Part shown: positions 42,312 to 50,631 of the stretch, one piece after another | Layout of the letters: each line of letters starts with the position of its first letter | How positions within the stretch are numbered: the first letter of the stretch is position 1 | From: Paraburkholderia domus | GTDB taxonomy: Bacteria > Pseudomonadota > Gammaproteobacteria > Burkholderiales > Burkholderiaceae | Reading direction: 5' to 3' | Assembly: GCF_905220705.1 (NCBI RefSeq) | Contig: NZ_CAJNAT010000009.1 | Coordinates: 62,001 to 126,000, forward strand | DNA: 64,000 nucleotides | The notes under the pieces: generated by a model | What the model saw: the letters and a program-made list of their open reading frames with translations, nothing else | Database searches by the model: none | What the model was told of the DNA's origin: nothing | Made by a program: the position numbers and the translations under genes

Positions 42312-42495
42312 TCGAGTCACGCGCGGCTGCTCGCGCGCGGCAGCTTCTTATCTGCGCGAGCCGGTTGAACTCCGTCGCCTGCCACGGTCGATAGGTGACA
42401 TCTTCGCGAGAGGCGCTATTTGTGCTTTCGAGCCAGCTCAAGAAGGTGGCCCATCCGCGCTAACTACCAACTGATGCCATTGACACGCGACGCGG

Positions 42496-42509
42496 TTGAC
42501 CTTGGTCAA
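42496..42509 (+). promoter_or_regulatory. FNR box of lipoprotein-CBS-dehydrogenase operon
   Basis: TTGACCTTGGTCAA with TAGACT (42531-42536) centred exactly 31 bp downstream. The leader to the lipoprotein start at 42736 is about 190 bp and contains no gene I can support. Confidence 0.85.
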
Positions 42510-42735
42510 TTATGGCGACGAACCTGCACGTAGACTAGCTTCCACGATATACGCGAGCGGCGGCACTTTAATCGGTCATATGGTCCGCTGACAAGCTATC
42601 AAAGAGCAGAATTATTCTGCGATGCCGCAGCCGGGTTTTGCTATCTGTCCGCCTGTCTTCTCGGGAGTCCTTGCTGCGCCGGCGACTGTCAGCGCGAGAC
42701 TCGATCCAACCATTTTGTGCGCTGAGCGAGCTGAT

Positions 42736-43200
42736 ATGAAATGCATGCGCCTGCCGGTTGTTTTGGCCAAGGCCCTGTTCCTGTCGATGACGGTCAGTCT
42801 TGCGGCCTGCACCACGGCAAACCAGATGATTGCGTTCCGGCATACCGAAACGCAGCTTGAGGCGGCGCGAGAACAGGCGTGGGTGACCTGTAGTTCCCGC
42901 GCGGCGTGCGATGAGATATGGAACCGCACGCGGCTTTATGTGCAGCTTTGCTCGAGAACGGCGATCAGCCGCCTCAATGATTCGGTGATTGAGACCGAAA
43001 CGCCTCACGAATCGGGCGTTGCCTATTTCTGGGCCGAGCGGACCACCGATGAGAGCGGCACGACGACAGTCCGGCTAAAGGGCATGTGCCGCGGCATGTA
43101 CGCGAGTGATGGGGACCCGGCATGGACTTACGGAATATGCGCGGACCAGATCAGGCGTGCTGAGATGAGTTTTCGCGGGGTAGTCGGCGAAGTGCAGTGA
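42736..43200 (+). CDS. Hypothetical lipoprotein
   Basis: 154 residues. A lipoprotein signal peptide ends in 'VSLAACTT' (lipobox LAAC). The mature part is about 130 residues with several cysteines ('WVTCSSRAACDEIWNRTRLYVQLCSRT', later 'GMCRGMY' and 'GICADQIR'), and no family I recognise. The start at 42736 begins the signal peptide; the upstream open stretch lacks a ribosome site. Probably anchored to the envelope and expressed from the FNR box at 42496. Confidence 0.75.
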   Translation: MKCMRLPVVLAKALFLSMTVSLAACTTANQMIAFRHTETQLEAAREQAWVTCSSRAACDEIWNRTRLYVQLCSRTAISRLNDSVIETETPHESGVAYFWAERTTDESGTTTVRLKGMCRGMYASDGDPAWTYGICADQIRRAEMSFRGVVGEVQ

Positions 43201-43230
43201 CGTCCACGATATTTCCTTAAGGAGAGACTT

Positions 43231-43545
43231 ATGCGTGCCATCGACGTAATGACCCCGGCGGTCGTGGTTGCAGCACCTGAAATGACTGTGCGGGCGGCGG
43301 CAAAACTGCTTGCGGATAATCACATCAGTGGCATGCCTGTGGTTGACACGGGAGGGCAGGTCATCGGCATGATTAGCGAAGGCGATCTGGCCCGCATGGT
43401 CGGCGATGAAATCAGTCGTCTGTCGGCCGGTGCGCGTGTCCACGACTATATTCAGGTGATTGCGATCAAGCGCGTATCCGACAAGGTGAGACAGAGCGCC
43501 TCCCGCGACCGTGCCAACGGCAACCATCAAGCAAGGGCGGTGTGA
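43231..43545 (+). CDS. Single-CBS protein (shortened)
   Basis: 104 residues. The first 60 form one complete CBS motif ('RAIDVMTPAVVVAAPEMTVRAAAKLLADNHISGMPVVDTGGQVIGMISEGDLARM') very like the first CBS of the protein at 27924. After a 'HDYI' equivalent to that protein's 'RDYI' the sequence becomes unrelated and polar; the second CBS and BON domains are missing. CBS motifs act in pairs, so it would have to dimerise. AAGGAGAG precedes the ATG. The next gene starts 1 bp after its stop. Confidence 0.75.
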   Translation: MRAIDVMTPAVVVAAPEMTVRAAAKLLADNHISGMPVVDTGGQVIGMISEGDLARMVGDEISRLSAGARVHDYIQVIAIKRVSDKVRQSASRDRANGNHQARAV

Positions 43546-43546
43546 G

Positions 43547-44533
43547 ATGCGGGCAATGGTATTCGACGATACCGGGAGCGCCCTGCGCGACCTGCAGGTT
43601 CCAGATCCCGTGCCGGCTGCGGACCAGTTGCTGATCGACGTCCACGCATGTGGCATTTGCCGTACCGACCTGCACCTGATTGACCACGAGCTGCCCCATC
43701 CAAAGCGCCCGGTGATCCCGGGCCATGAAATCGTCGGCACCGTTGCGGAAGTGGGGGCGGGAGTCAGCGGTTTTAGTGTGGGGGAACGGGTCGGCGTGCC
43801 ATGGGTCGGCCGTACGTGTGGTCACTGCCGTTACTGTCTCTCCGGCCGCGAGAATCTGTGCGACGAGCCTGGTTTTACCGGGTATACGATCGACGGCGGT
43901 TATGCCGAGCGCACGGTCGCCGACAGCCGTTACTGCTTTCATCTGCCTGAACAATATTCAGACGTGGAAGCGGCGCCACTGCTGTGCGCGGGTCTCATCG
44001 GCTATCGCACGTTGGCCATGGCAGGCGACGCGCAGCGGGTCGGTATCTACGGTTTTGGGGCGGCCGCGCATATCGTCGCCCAGGTCGCGCGTCATCAGGG
44101 GCGCACGGTTTATGCATTCACGCGTGACGGCGATCTGGCGGCTCAACAGCTCGCGCTGCGGCTCGGCGCGACGTGGGCGGGCAGCAGTAACGAAGTGGCG
44201 CCGGACGAACTCGACGCAGCGCTGCTGTTCGCGCCCGTTGGTGCACTTGTGCCGATCGCCCTGAAGGCGGTGGTGAAAGGCGGCATTGTGGTGTGCGGCG
44301 GTATTCACATGAGCGACATCCCGTCTTTTCCGTATGACTTTCTATGGGGCGAGCGTCGCGTGGTGTCGGTGGCCAATCTCACGCGCGAAGACGGGCTTGC
44401 GTTCATGCGTCTGGCCGCCAGGATTCCACTCGACATCGAAACGACGCGTTATCCGCTCGGCGAGGCTAACCGGGCGCTTGCCGATCTGCGCGAGGGAAAG
44501 CTGACGGGAGCCGCGGTGCTGGCAATCCGCTAA
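43547..44533 (+). CDS. Zinc-dependent alcohol dehydrogenase
   Basis: 328 residues of the medium-chain dehydrogenase family. Catalytic zinc site 'ACGICRTDLHLIDHELP' and 'GHEIVG', structural zinc cysteines in 'GRTCGHCRYCLSGRENLC', NAD loop 'VGIYGFGAAAHIVAQVA'. Motif pattern fits the AdhP/'alcohol dehydrogenase, propanol-preferring' group with short length. The ATG at 43547 follows the CBS stop by 1 bp. A second such enzyme of a different branch is at 25576-26616. Confidence 0.9.
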   Translation: MRAMVFDDTGSALRDLQVPDPVPAADQLLIDVHACGICRTDLHLIDHELPHPKRPVIPGHEIVGTVAEVGAGVSGFSVGERVGVPWVGRTCGHCRYCLSGRENLCDEPGFTGYTIDGGYAERTVADSRYCFHLPEQYSDVEAAPLLCAGLIGYRTLAMAGDAQRVGIYGFGAAAHIVAQVARHQGRTVYAFTRDGDLAAQQLALRLGATWAGSSNEVAPDELDAALLFAPVGALVPIALKAVVKGGIVVCGGIHMSDIPSFPYDFLWGERRVVSVANLTREDGLAFMRLAARIPLDIETTRYPLGEANRALADLREGKLTGAAVLAIR

Positions 44534-44870
44534 CGGGATAGCCAGGCGCGATTCCGTGCAAGTGCTTGCCGGCTCATCCTGCGGCGCCAGGACGTGGGCA
44601 AGCCCGTCCTGGTTGTGACGGAACCCGGTGCGTCATCCCCGTTGCCGGCGTTGCCCGATCATTTCCGCCAGCCCTCGATCTGCGCTCGTTGCGCGTCTGA
44701 TGATTGGAGTGCCGCTATCGCCGTGGGGAGATCGAAGCGAATGCCTCGCGGTGTGACCGCCGGCCCGAGTCCTGCATGAACGCCATTCCATTGCACCAAA
44801 TCGAGTTCAAACTCGACACGAGCATTGCCACAGGCGCTGTGATCCATATGAACGATCAGGAACCAGCAGA
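44534..44870. other. 337-bp gap without a clear gene
   Basis: Downstream of two converging genes. A small minus-strand frame (44659-44847, 62 codons, 'FELDLVQWNGVHAGLGPAVTPRGIRFDLPTA...') follows the USP on the same strand but has no ribosome site and no family; I leave it uncalled. No FNR box or terminator hairpin is evident. Confidence 0.4.
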
Positions 44871-45383
44871 TCAGGTCGACGCCTTTTCGTGTTCGGCTGC
44901 GCCGGTGGTGCCGGTGGCAACTTCGGGAACGCCGTGCGAGGAGATCATCAGAACGGGACACTGCGCAATCCGCAAAAAGCGCTCCGCGACGCTGCCGAGC
45001 ACGAGTCGCCGAACGCCGCGCCGTCCGTGCGTCCCCATCACGACGAGGTCGGCTTTCAGATCCTCGGCCGCATGAAGAATGCCGTGGGCGACATCGAAAT
45101 CGCCGTCAACCAGATTGGTTTCGATGATCCGCGGCGCCCCCTGGACATTGTCGTGCTTCATCCGTGCAAGCGCGTTGTCGGCCACGTGTTTGCCTTCCGC
45201 CAGGAACGCGTCACGTACGATGCTCGGATCGTAGCCGGGGGCGTCATAGACCATCGGTGGCACGTCGACGACATAAAGTGGCTGCAACTCAGCGCCGGAC
45301 TCGCGGGCGAGTTGCAGGGCGGCGTCGAACGCTCGTGTGGATGTTTCACTGCCGTCGATGGCGGCAAGAATGTGTCGATACAT
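44871..45383 (-). CDS. Universal stress protein (single UspA domain)
   Basis: 170 residues starting 'MYRHILAAIDGSETSTRAFDAALQLA' and holding the nucleotide-binding motif GTHG-x9-GS ('MGTHGRRGVRRLVLGSVAERFL'). A 20-residue tail after the domain is low in structure. The ATG at 45383 has GAGG 7 bp upstream. It is the full-length form of the remnant at 7882-8067. FNR-like box at 45445-45458. Confidence 0.92.
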   Translation of the reverse strand: MYRHILAAIDGSETSTRAFDAALQLARESGAELQPLYVVDVPPMVYDAPGYDPSIVRDAFLAEGKHVADNALARMKHDNVQGAPRIIETNLVDGDFDVAHGILHAAEDLKADLVVMGTHGRRGVRRLVLGSVAERFLRIAQCPVLMISSHGVPEVATGTTGAAEHEKAST

Positions 45384-45444
45384 GTCAGACCTCGTCAATG
45401 GGAACGGTATGCATTCATCTTGGCCAACGAACGGCTGAGGAATA

Positions 45445-45458
45445 CTGATCTGGATCAA
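45445..45458 (-). promoter_or_regulatory. FNR-like box of universal stress protein gene
   Basis: CTGATCTGGATCAA: one base off in the first half. It is 68 bp before the start at 45383. The -10 region (CAAGAT near 45417-45422) is a poor match, so the call rests on the box. Confidence 0.65.
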
Positions 45459-45491
45459 GCCGTATCGGTTACGGTGCGAACGCAGGCGGAT

Positions 45492-47192
45492 TCAGGCGGC
45501 GCTCTGGCAACCTACCGCGTCCCAGCCGCTCGTCTGCCAGGGGGGCGTGCCGCTGCGACCAGCGTGTTCTACCGGCCCCCCCGGATGCAGGCGGATCAAC
45601 AACGGTTTCCAGTACATCGCCTGCTGAAAGGCGCCGAGCGGTACGTCCGTGTCGAAAGCAACCGTCAAGGCGGCTTCGTCGGGTGTGAGCGGCTCTTCGT
45701 TCGCGAGTTGCCTGACCAGCACCGCTGCGTTGGCGTCGGACGACTGCCCTGGGTCCGTTGCGCGTTTGCGTACGCGCTCGGCCAGCTGCCGGGCAGACGT
45801 GTGGAAATCCAGCAGAAACACTGGTACGTCGAACGCGCATGCCAACTCGATGAAGGACACACGATGCCGCTGTTTCAGGAACGTCGCGTCCACTAGTACT
45901 GGATAGCTTGCATCGAGCATGCGGCGCGTAATCGCTAGAAGGGCATCGTAGTGTGAGTCGATCGCTTTGCGCGAGTACGCAACAGCGGGCAGGGCGTGAT
46001 GATCTGGCGGCGCGAACGGATGCGCACGTTTGCGCTCGGTATCGCTGGAGAGGCGGATTGCGCCGATACGGGTGGCAAGCGCCTGGCTCGCCACCGATTT
46101 GCCGGAGCCGGAATAGCCGTGACAGAGCAGCAGATACGGCTGCGGCGCGCTTGCTATCCGGGCGGCGCAGTCAACATAGTTCCGGGCGCGCGCGAGACCG
46201 TCCGCGGCGGACGACCCACGCACCTTCAGTACTTCGACAAACGCACGCACCAGCGCCCGGTAAACGATATAGAAACGCAACGCCGGAAGTGCCCCGAAGT
46301 CGCCAGTCCGTTGCAGCCAGCCGTTCAGGAGCGCTGACGCGAGATCGTCGCGGCCATGCGCCTGCAGATCCATCAACGGGAAGGCGAGGTCGCTGGCGAC
46401 GTCGATCCAGCGCAAGGCGTCGCTGAATTCGATGCAGTCGAACATGACAGCGTCGTTGCCTCTGCGCACGATGTTATCGAGGTGCAAATCGCCGTGGCAT
46501 TCGCGCACGAACCCGCCGATGCGACGCGCTTCAAAATGCCCGGCTAGCCGCACCGCTTCTCTTTCGCACCACTGACGCACACCAGCGGGCACGAGCGTGC
46601 TCGCTTCCCGCTCGAGCGACGTCAGCACGGCCTCCATCTGTGCGTGCAAGCACGTCGTCGCCCCCAGCGTTTTGCGCGGTGGGTTCGAAGCACTGGAGCG
46701 GTGAAACGCTGCGAGATGTTCGGCCACATGGTCGATCTGCACGACATTCAGTTCGCCGCGCGTGAGCAGATCGGAGAACAATTCTCGTTCGTCGAATCGC
46801 TTCATCCGGACCGCATGCTCGACAGACGTCCCTCGTCCATCCACCTTGAGTATGCGTCCGAGGCGCGCGACTGGCACCACGCCGAGATAGAGCCTGCGAG
46901 CGAGCCGCCGGTTCAGCCTCACTTCTTCTTTGCAGGCGTGCCGCCTTGCGGCCATGTCGGTGAAATCGACGAATCCCAGGTCGACAGGCTTCTTGATCTT
47001 GTACGCAAATCGCCCGGCCAGATAGATCACGGAAATGTGGGTTTCGATTCGCCGGATCCGCCCCGCCGGATGGCGATACGAGCAGGGGCGTTGCAACGCT
47101 GCGTCGATGCGCGACCAACCGCGGCGGGCGATGCGTTCACGATGCTGCGCATGAAGCGGCTGGCGAATGGACGCGGTTGATCGGGTAAGCAT
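45492..47192 (-). CDS. Aminoglycoside-phosphotransferase-like/AAA kinase fusion
   Basis: 566 residues in two parts. The N-terminal part (about 20-340) has a protein-kinase-like phosphotransferase fold ('HGDLHLDNIV' catalytic loop, 'VMFDCIEFSDALRWIDVASDLAF' metal site). The C-terminal part (about 350-520) is a P-loop kinase-like ATPase with Walker A 'HGYSGSGKSVASQAL' and 'RLSSDTERKR'. This fusion is widespread in Proteobacteria stress loci; its substrate is unknown and antibiotic resistance is not implied. GGAG precedes the ATG at 47192. The nearest FNR box (47299) points the other way. Confidence 0.85.
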   Translation of the reverse strand: MLTRSTASIRQPLHAQHRERIARRGWSRIDAALQRPCSYRHPAGRIRRIETHISVIYLAGRFAYKIKKPVDLGFVDFTDMAARRHACKEEVRLNRRLARRLYLGVVPVARLGRILKVDGRGTSVEHAVRMKRFDERELFSDLLTRGELNVVQIDHVAEHLAAFHRSSASNPPRKTLGATTCLHAQMEAVLTSLEREASTLVPAGVRQWCEREAVRLAGHFEARRIGGFVRECHGDLHLDNIVRRGNDAVMFDCIEFSDALRWIDVASDLAFPLMDLQAHGRDDLASALLNGWLQRTGDFGALPALRFYIVYRALVRAFVEVLKVRGSSAADGLARARNYVDCAARIASAPQPYLLLCHGYSGSGKSVASQALATRIGAIRLSSDTERKRAHPFAPPDHHALPAVAYSRKAIDSHYDALLAITRRMLDASYPVLVDATFLKQRHRVSFIELACAFDVPVFLLDFHTSARQLAERVRKRATDPGQSSDANAAVLVRQLANEEPLTPDEAALTVAFDTDVPLGAFQQAMYWKPLLIRLHPGGPVEHAGRSGTPPWQTSGWDAVGCQSAA

Positions 47193-47298
47193 GGATGACT
47201 CCGCAGATTCAAGAGGGCATTTCCAGCATAAGCAGACTCCGGCCCCCGGAATTGATGGAGGTCAGTGTTTTGCGAACCGTTCCGGTTACGCGCGTCAA

Positions 47299-47312
47299 TT
47301 GATACATATCAA
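47299..47312 (+). promoter_or_regulatory. FNR box of Hsp20 gene
   Basis: A perfect TTGATACATATCAA. TAAAGT (47334-47339) is centred exactly 31 bp downstream; no -10 is seen at that distance on the minus strand. Predicted start about 64 bp before the ATG at 47411. Confidence 0.92.
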
Positions 47313-47410
47313 CGGACGCTCTATGTACAGGCCTAAAGTCGTTGATGCCGTGGTTATTTGATGCTGTGTGACATCCATGGCGATCATGGACTATTTGAGG
47401 AGTAGCTACG

Positions 47411-47845
47411 ATGAGCAACTTGACACGTTATGACCCGTTCTCGATGGAACCGGTATCGGATCTGTTTCATGGTTTGTTCCGTCCTCTGCGCGGCATCGCA
47501 ACGGGCGACGACACGCCGCTCCTGGACATGAAGCTCGACGTGACGGAAAGCGATACTGCGTACACGGTCAAAGCAGAACTGCCGGGCGTCGATAAAAAAG
47601 ACATCGATGTGAAGATCGACGGTAACACCGTATCGATCAGCGCAATGGTGGAACGCAACAAGGACTTGAAGGAAGGCGAGCGGGTACTGCGACGCGAACG
47701 TTATTCGGGCGTAATCAGCCGGTCGTTCTCGCTGGCGAGCGAAGTGGATGAAGCGACGGCGGCGGCGCAGTATCAGGACGGCGTGCTGTCGCTGACGTTG
47801 CCGAAGAAGGCGGCTTCAACACAGAAGCGCCTGCAGATCAGCTAG
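47411..47845 (+). CDS. Small heat-shock protein Hsp20
   Basis: 144 residues. The alpha-crystallin domain (about 40-135) is complete: 'LLDMKLDVTESDTAYTVKAELPGVDKKDIDVKIDGNTVSISA' and 'RRERYSGVISRSFSLASEVDEATAAAQYQDGVLSLTLPKK'. The C-terminal tail 'RLQIS' is a short form of the usual I-x-I anchor motif. It holds unfolding proteins without ATP and would work with CbpA/DnaK. The ATG follows GAGGAG. Own FNR promoter; a strong hairpin follows the stop. Confidence 0.93.
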   Translation: MSNLTRYDPFSMEPVSDLFHGLFRPLRGIATGDDTPLLDMKLDVTESDTAYTVKAELPGVDKKDIDVKIDGNTVSISAMVERNKDLKEGERVLRRERYSGVISRSFSLASEVDEATAAAQYQDGVLSLTLPKKAASTQKRLQIS

Positions 47846-47856
47846 CTAAATGGCGG

Positions 47857-47885
47857 CAGGGTGCGCGTTGGAGTTGCGCACCCTG
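47857..47885. terminator. Hairpin between hsp20 and nitroreductase genes
   Basis: A perfect 10-bp stem (CAGGGTGCGC 47857-47866, GCGCACCCTG 47876-47885) with a 9-nt loop, 12 bp after the hsp20 stop. There is no T-run on either side, so it may act as a stabilising or weak terminator for both converging genes. Confidence 0.6.
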
Positions 47886-47959
47886 GCTATTGAAGGCCGT
47901 TGCGCCGACCCTTGGATTGGCCATTCCAACGGCCTCCAGGCGGCCTGCCAATCTCAATC

Positions 47960-48616
47960 TCAAGCGTGCTGCCTGCTCGGCAAGCCGACGGTTTGCGCGA
48001 GGAGCGGCAGTTCATCCTCATTGAGCCGCAACGCGTCGGCGAGGAGCCGATGATTGATCCAGCCGCGGATCACGTTGACAAGCCCGGCTGATGCGCAATA
48101 GAGCGCTACGTTCTGCGCAATCGCGCCAGCGGTGACGGCTGAAAACCGTTCGCGCTGTTGCTGCTGCATCTCCTGCAGACGGGATGTCCGGACCACATAC
48201 ACCAGGTCGAGCGGCGCCTTGCCGACGAAATCCTGATAGCCGGTTAGATTGCGCGCATCGATGGCGTGCTTGAGCAGCAGTTGATGGTTGGGCGCATCGT
48301 AACGATAGACTCCATTGGGCAGCGCCACATAAATGTCGATTTCGTTGTAGGCATGTGGCGATGGCGCGGTGCGCCCGCCGCTGATCGGACGGTTGACGCC
48401 GTCCGCAGCCCACAGCAATTCTCCGAGCGTGTCCATTGACAGCGGGGTGGGTGCGAATTCACGGGTGCTTGATCTAAACGAAAGCGCCGTCATCAGCGGT
48501 AGACCTGAACGCTGGTCGGGCGGTGGCAGCGCGATGGTTTTTGGCGCAGCGCCCTCAGCCGATCCGGGGCGTGCATCAGGCAGGGTTTCGTAGGTCAGAA
48601 ATTGCATCTCAGTCAT
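47960..48616 (-). CDS. Nitroreductase family protein (SagB-like)
   Basis: 218 residues of the FMN nitroreductase superfamily. The 'FRSSTREFAPTPLSMDTLGELLWAADGVNR' start and 'AGAIAQNVALYCASAGLVNVIRGWINHRLLADALRLNEDELPLLAQTVGLP' end are typical of the short SagB/thiazole-oxidase-like members. Gly/Arg residues that hold FMN phosphate ('RSSTRE') are present. Substrate unknown. The ATG at 48616 follows GAGGAG. FNR box at 48695-48708. Confidence 0.88.
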   Translation of the reverse strand: MTEMQFLTYETLPDARPGSAEGAAPKTIALPPPDQRSGLPLMTALSFRSSTREFAPTPLSMDTLGELLWAADGVNRPISGGRTAPSPHAYNEIDIYVALPNGVYRYDAPNHQLLLKHAIDARNLTGYQDFVGKAPLDLVYVVRTSRLQEMQQQQRERFSAVTAGAIAQNVALYCASAGLVNVIRGWINHRLLADALRLNEDELPLLAQTVGLPSRQHA

Positions 48617-48694
48617 CTCAAACTCCTCTTGACGTCACATGGATCCGGTTGGCGCATTGCCATCTTCACGATAGTTCGAGCGCTAGCGCACCCC

Positions 48695-48708
48695 TTGATC
48701 TCAATCAA
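48695..48708 (-). promoter_or_regulatory. FNR box of SagB-like nitroreductase gene
   Basis: TTGATCTCAATCAA, with TATCGT (complement of 48668-48673) centred exactly 31 bp away. Centre is 85 bp before the ATG at 48616. Confidence 0.9.
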
Positions 48709-48909
48709 GCCACGAGTGGTGGCGGGTCATGCGCTCAATCAATCCCAGCAGACTTACCGCCTTGCGCAGGCACGCAACACTTTGTGCCTGACGCGGCTAT
48801 CGCGTCAAAAGCGATCGCAACACCGTCACCACGCCTTCGCGCATCGTCTCCGACACGTCGCCGCTTACCATCCGCTGCGCCAGGCCTTCCTATCGAGGGG
48901 CCGGTAGCT

Positions 48910-48923
48910 TTGACATAGATCAA
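48910..48923 (+). promoter_or_regulatory. FNR box with long leader before ppk2
   Basis: TTGACATAGATCAA with GAGACT (48945-48950) centred exactly 31 bp downstream. The start would be near 48958, leaving about 290 bp before ppk2. I find no supported gene in 48924-49249, so this is either a long leader or a separate small RNA. Confidence 0.75.
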
Positions 48924-49249
48924 CGCAGTCCTTTGCATAAGCCCGAGACTGGGAGGAATCCGTAGAGTTCAAGACGCATAAAATCGCAAGAGAATGAGTA
49001 AAGAGGCACGGTGCCGCGTACGCCGAATCGTTCCGCTAATCGGACTGCGTCGGAACATCGTGTCCCATGCATTCATCGAACAAAAATGGTGCCAGGCGGA
49101 GGTAGCGGGGTGGCGCGCAACGCACGAGGTAGCGCCAGACGAGCTTGATTGCGTGGCCGGGCGGTGTAGCCACCGCGCAATACCTGCTGAAGTCGCGCGG
49201 ATCTGATGCTGCCGCAGGGTGTGTGGTAACACTTGATGGAGATTCACAA

Positions 49250-50068
49250 ATGTCTTCCGTCAGTCAATTAGATCAGAATGGTCCCGCGACGCGCGACAAG
49301 CTGAGCAATAAAGACTATGAGAAAGAACTTCGGCGATTGCACGTCGAATTGGTTAATCTTCAGCAGTGGGTCGTGCGCGAAGGCGTGAAGGTCTGCCTCG
49401 TGTTCGAGGGGCGTGACGCGGCGGGTAAGGGTGGCGCGATCAAAGCAATCACCGAGCGCGTTAGTCCGCGTGTGTTTCGCGTGGTTGCACTGCCTGCGCC
49501 CAGCGAACGCGAAAAAAGTCAGATGTTTATACAGCGGTACGTGCCGCACTTTCCTGCGGCTGGCGAGGTGGTAATTTTCGATCGCAGTTGGTACAACCGT
49601 GCGGGTGTCGAGCGTGTCATGGGGTTTTGTTCGGAGGATCAGGCGGTTCGCTTTATGAACGATATCCCAGGCGTCGAGAAGGCGATGGTCGACTCGGGCA
49701 TCATCCTGTTGAAGTACTGGCTCGAGGTCAATCCGGACGAGCAGACACGGCGCATCAAGGCTCGAATCGAGGATGGTCGCAAGGTGTGGAAGCTCTCTCC
49801 GATGGACCTTGAGTCCTATCGCCGCTGGTACGACTATTCACGTGCGCGTGACGACATGTTCGCGGCGACGGATTCGGAGTGGGCGCCGTGGTCAGTGGCG
49901 ATGTCGGACGACAAGAAAAAGGCTCGGCTGAACATTATCCGTGATCTGCTCAGCCGGATTCCGTACGAGAAGGTGCCCCCGCAAGAAGTGCGACTGCCCA
50001 AGCGGCAGAAGCGCGGAGACTACCAGGATCCTGAGTATCCGTTCAAGATTATCCCCGAACATTTTTGA
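49250..50068 (+). CDS. ppk2: Polyphosphate kinase 2
   Basis: 272 residues, a one-domain class I PPK2. Walker A 'VFEGRDAAGKGGAIKAITER' (54-61 core), Walker B with 'VIFDRSWYNRAGVERVMGF' at 111, and the lid region 'DPDEQTRRIKARIEDGRKVWKLSPMD'-like ('NPDEQTRRIKARIED'). It transfers phosphate between polyphosphate and nucleoside diphosphates and could rebuild ATP or GTP from polyphosphate when respiration stops. The ATG at 49250 follows GGAG; the upstream open extension is not conserved in type. Confidence 0.93.
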   Translation: MSSVSQLDQNGPATRDKLSNKDYEKELRRLHVELVNLQQWVVREGVKVCLVFEGRDAAGKGGAIKAITERVSPRVFRVVALPAPSEREKSQMFIQRYVPHFPAAGEVVIFDRSWYNRAGVERVMGFCSEDQAVRFMNDIPGVEKAMVDSGIILLKYWLEVNPDEQTRRIKARIEDGRKVWKLSPMDLESYRRWYDYSRARDDMFAATDSEWAPWSVAMSDDKKKARLNIIRDLLSRIPYEKVPPQEVRLPKRQKRGDYQDPEYPFKIIPEHF

Positions 50069-50353
50069 CAGAGGCGATCTCGCGTCAAGCACATGCGCGT
50101 TGCGCCGATTCTTATGCCGAGGCCGAGCCTCATGGGATCAAAGGTTCACAGGATTGAAGGCCGCGACGAGGGCGATTTCAACGCCGCATGAATGATTTCG
50201 TAGAGTTTGCCCACGACGAACTACGGCCCGTGCTGTTCGATTGTCTGGCGGAATGCGAAGGTCGCAGAGCCTGACACTAAACTGGAAAAGCACCCTTGTC
50301 TGATCATCGGTCCGCAGACCGGATGAGAACGGGCATCGGCATGGAGGAGCATC

Positions 50354-50608
50354 ATGGCAGATTTGTGGATTGGCAACATCGAGACAGGCACCAGCGATCA
50401 GGAGATCCAGGAATTCCTGACCAGGTATGGGTTTCCGCCCTTCGACGGCATCAAGCATATTCCAGGCGAGGGTTCACGGCCCGCGGTGGTGGTGAACTTC
50501 GAAGGCACGGGTCCGGAAATGCTCCGTCGTCTGCAGCCCCGAGTGCACAATATGTTCTGGAAAAACCGAAAAATAAATGTCCAGGTCATGAAGGACCGCT
50601 CCGAGTGA
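50354..50608 (+). CDS. RRM-type RNA-binding protein
   Basis: 84 residues forming one RNA-recognition motif: RNP2-like strand 'DLWIGNIE', helix 'SDQEIQEFLTRYG', RNP1-like strand 'RPAVVVNFE', and a last strand 'RKINVQVM'. The aromatic residues usual in RNP1 are partly replaced, so RNA affinity is uncertain. GGAGGAG precedes the ATG. The gap before it (50069-50353) has only a 28-codon frame without a ribosome site and no FNR box. Confidence 0.8.
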   Translation: MADLWIGNIETGTSDQEIQEFLTRYGFPPFDGIKHIPGEGSRPAVVVNFEGTGPEMLRRLQPRVHNMFWKNRKINVQVMKDRSE

Positions 50609-50631
50609 AGTAACGCCGAACGGAGACCAAC

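Noticed and set aside
42061..42441. N-terminal extension of the PHA synthase by 127 residues
   Set aside because: It covers the FNR promoter and has unrelated, Arg/Ser-rich composition; the ATG at 42060 has a good ribosome site.
44659..44847. 62-codon minus-strand frame after the USP gene
   Set aside because: No ribosome site, no recognisable family, and no promoter.
48969..49247. Minus-strand frame of 92 codons in the ppk2 upstream gap, considered as a transposase remnant
   Set aside because: No transposase motif, terminal repeat or target duplication could be seen.
50188..50274. 28-codon frame 'MNDFVEFAHDELRPVLFDCL' before the RRM gene
   Set aside because: No ribosome site and no known family; too short to support.
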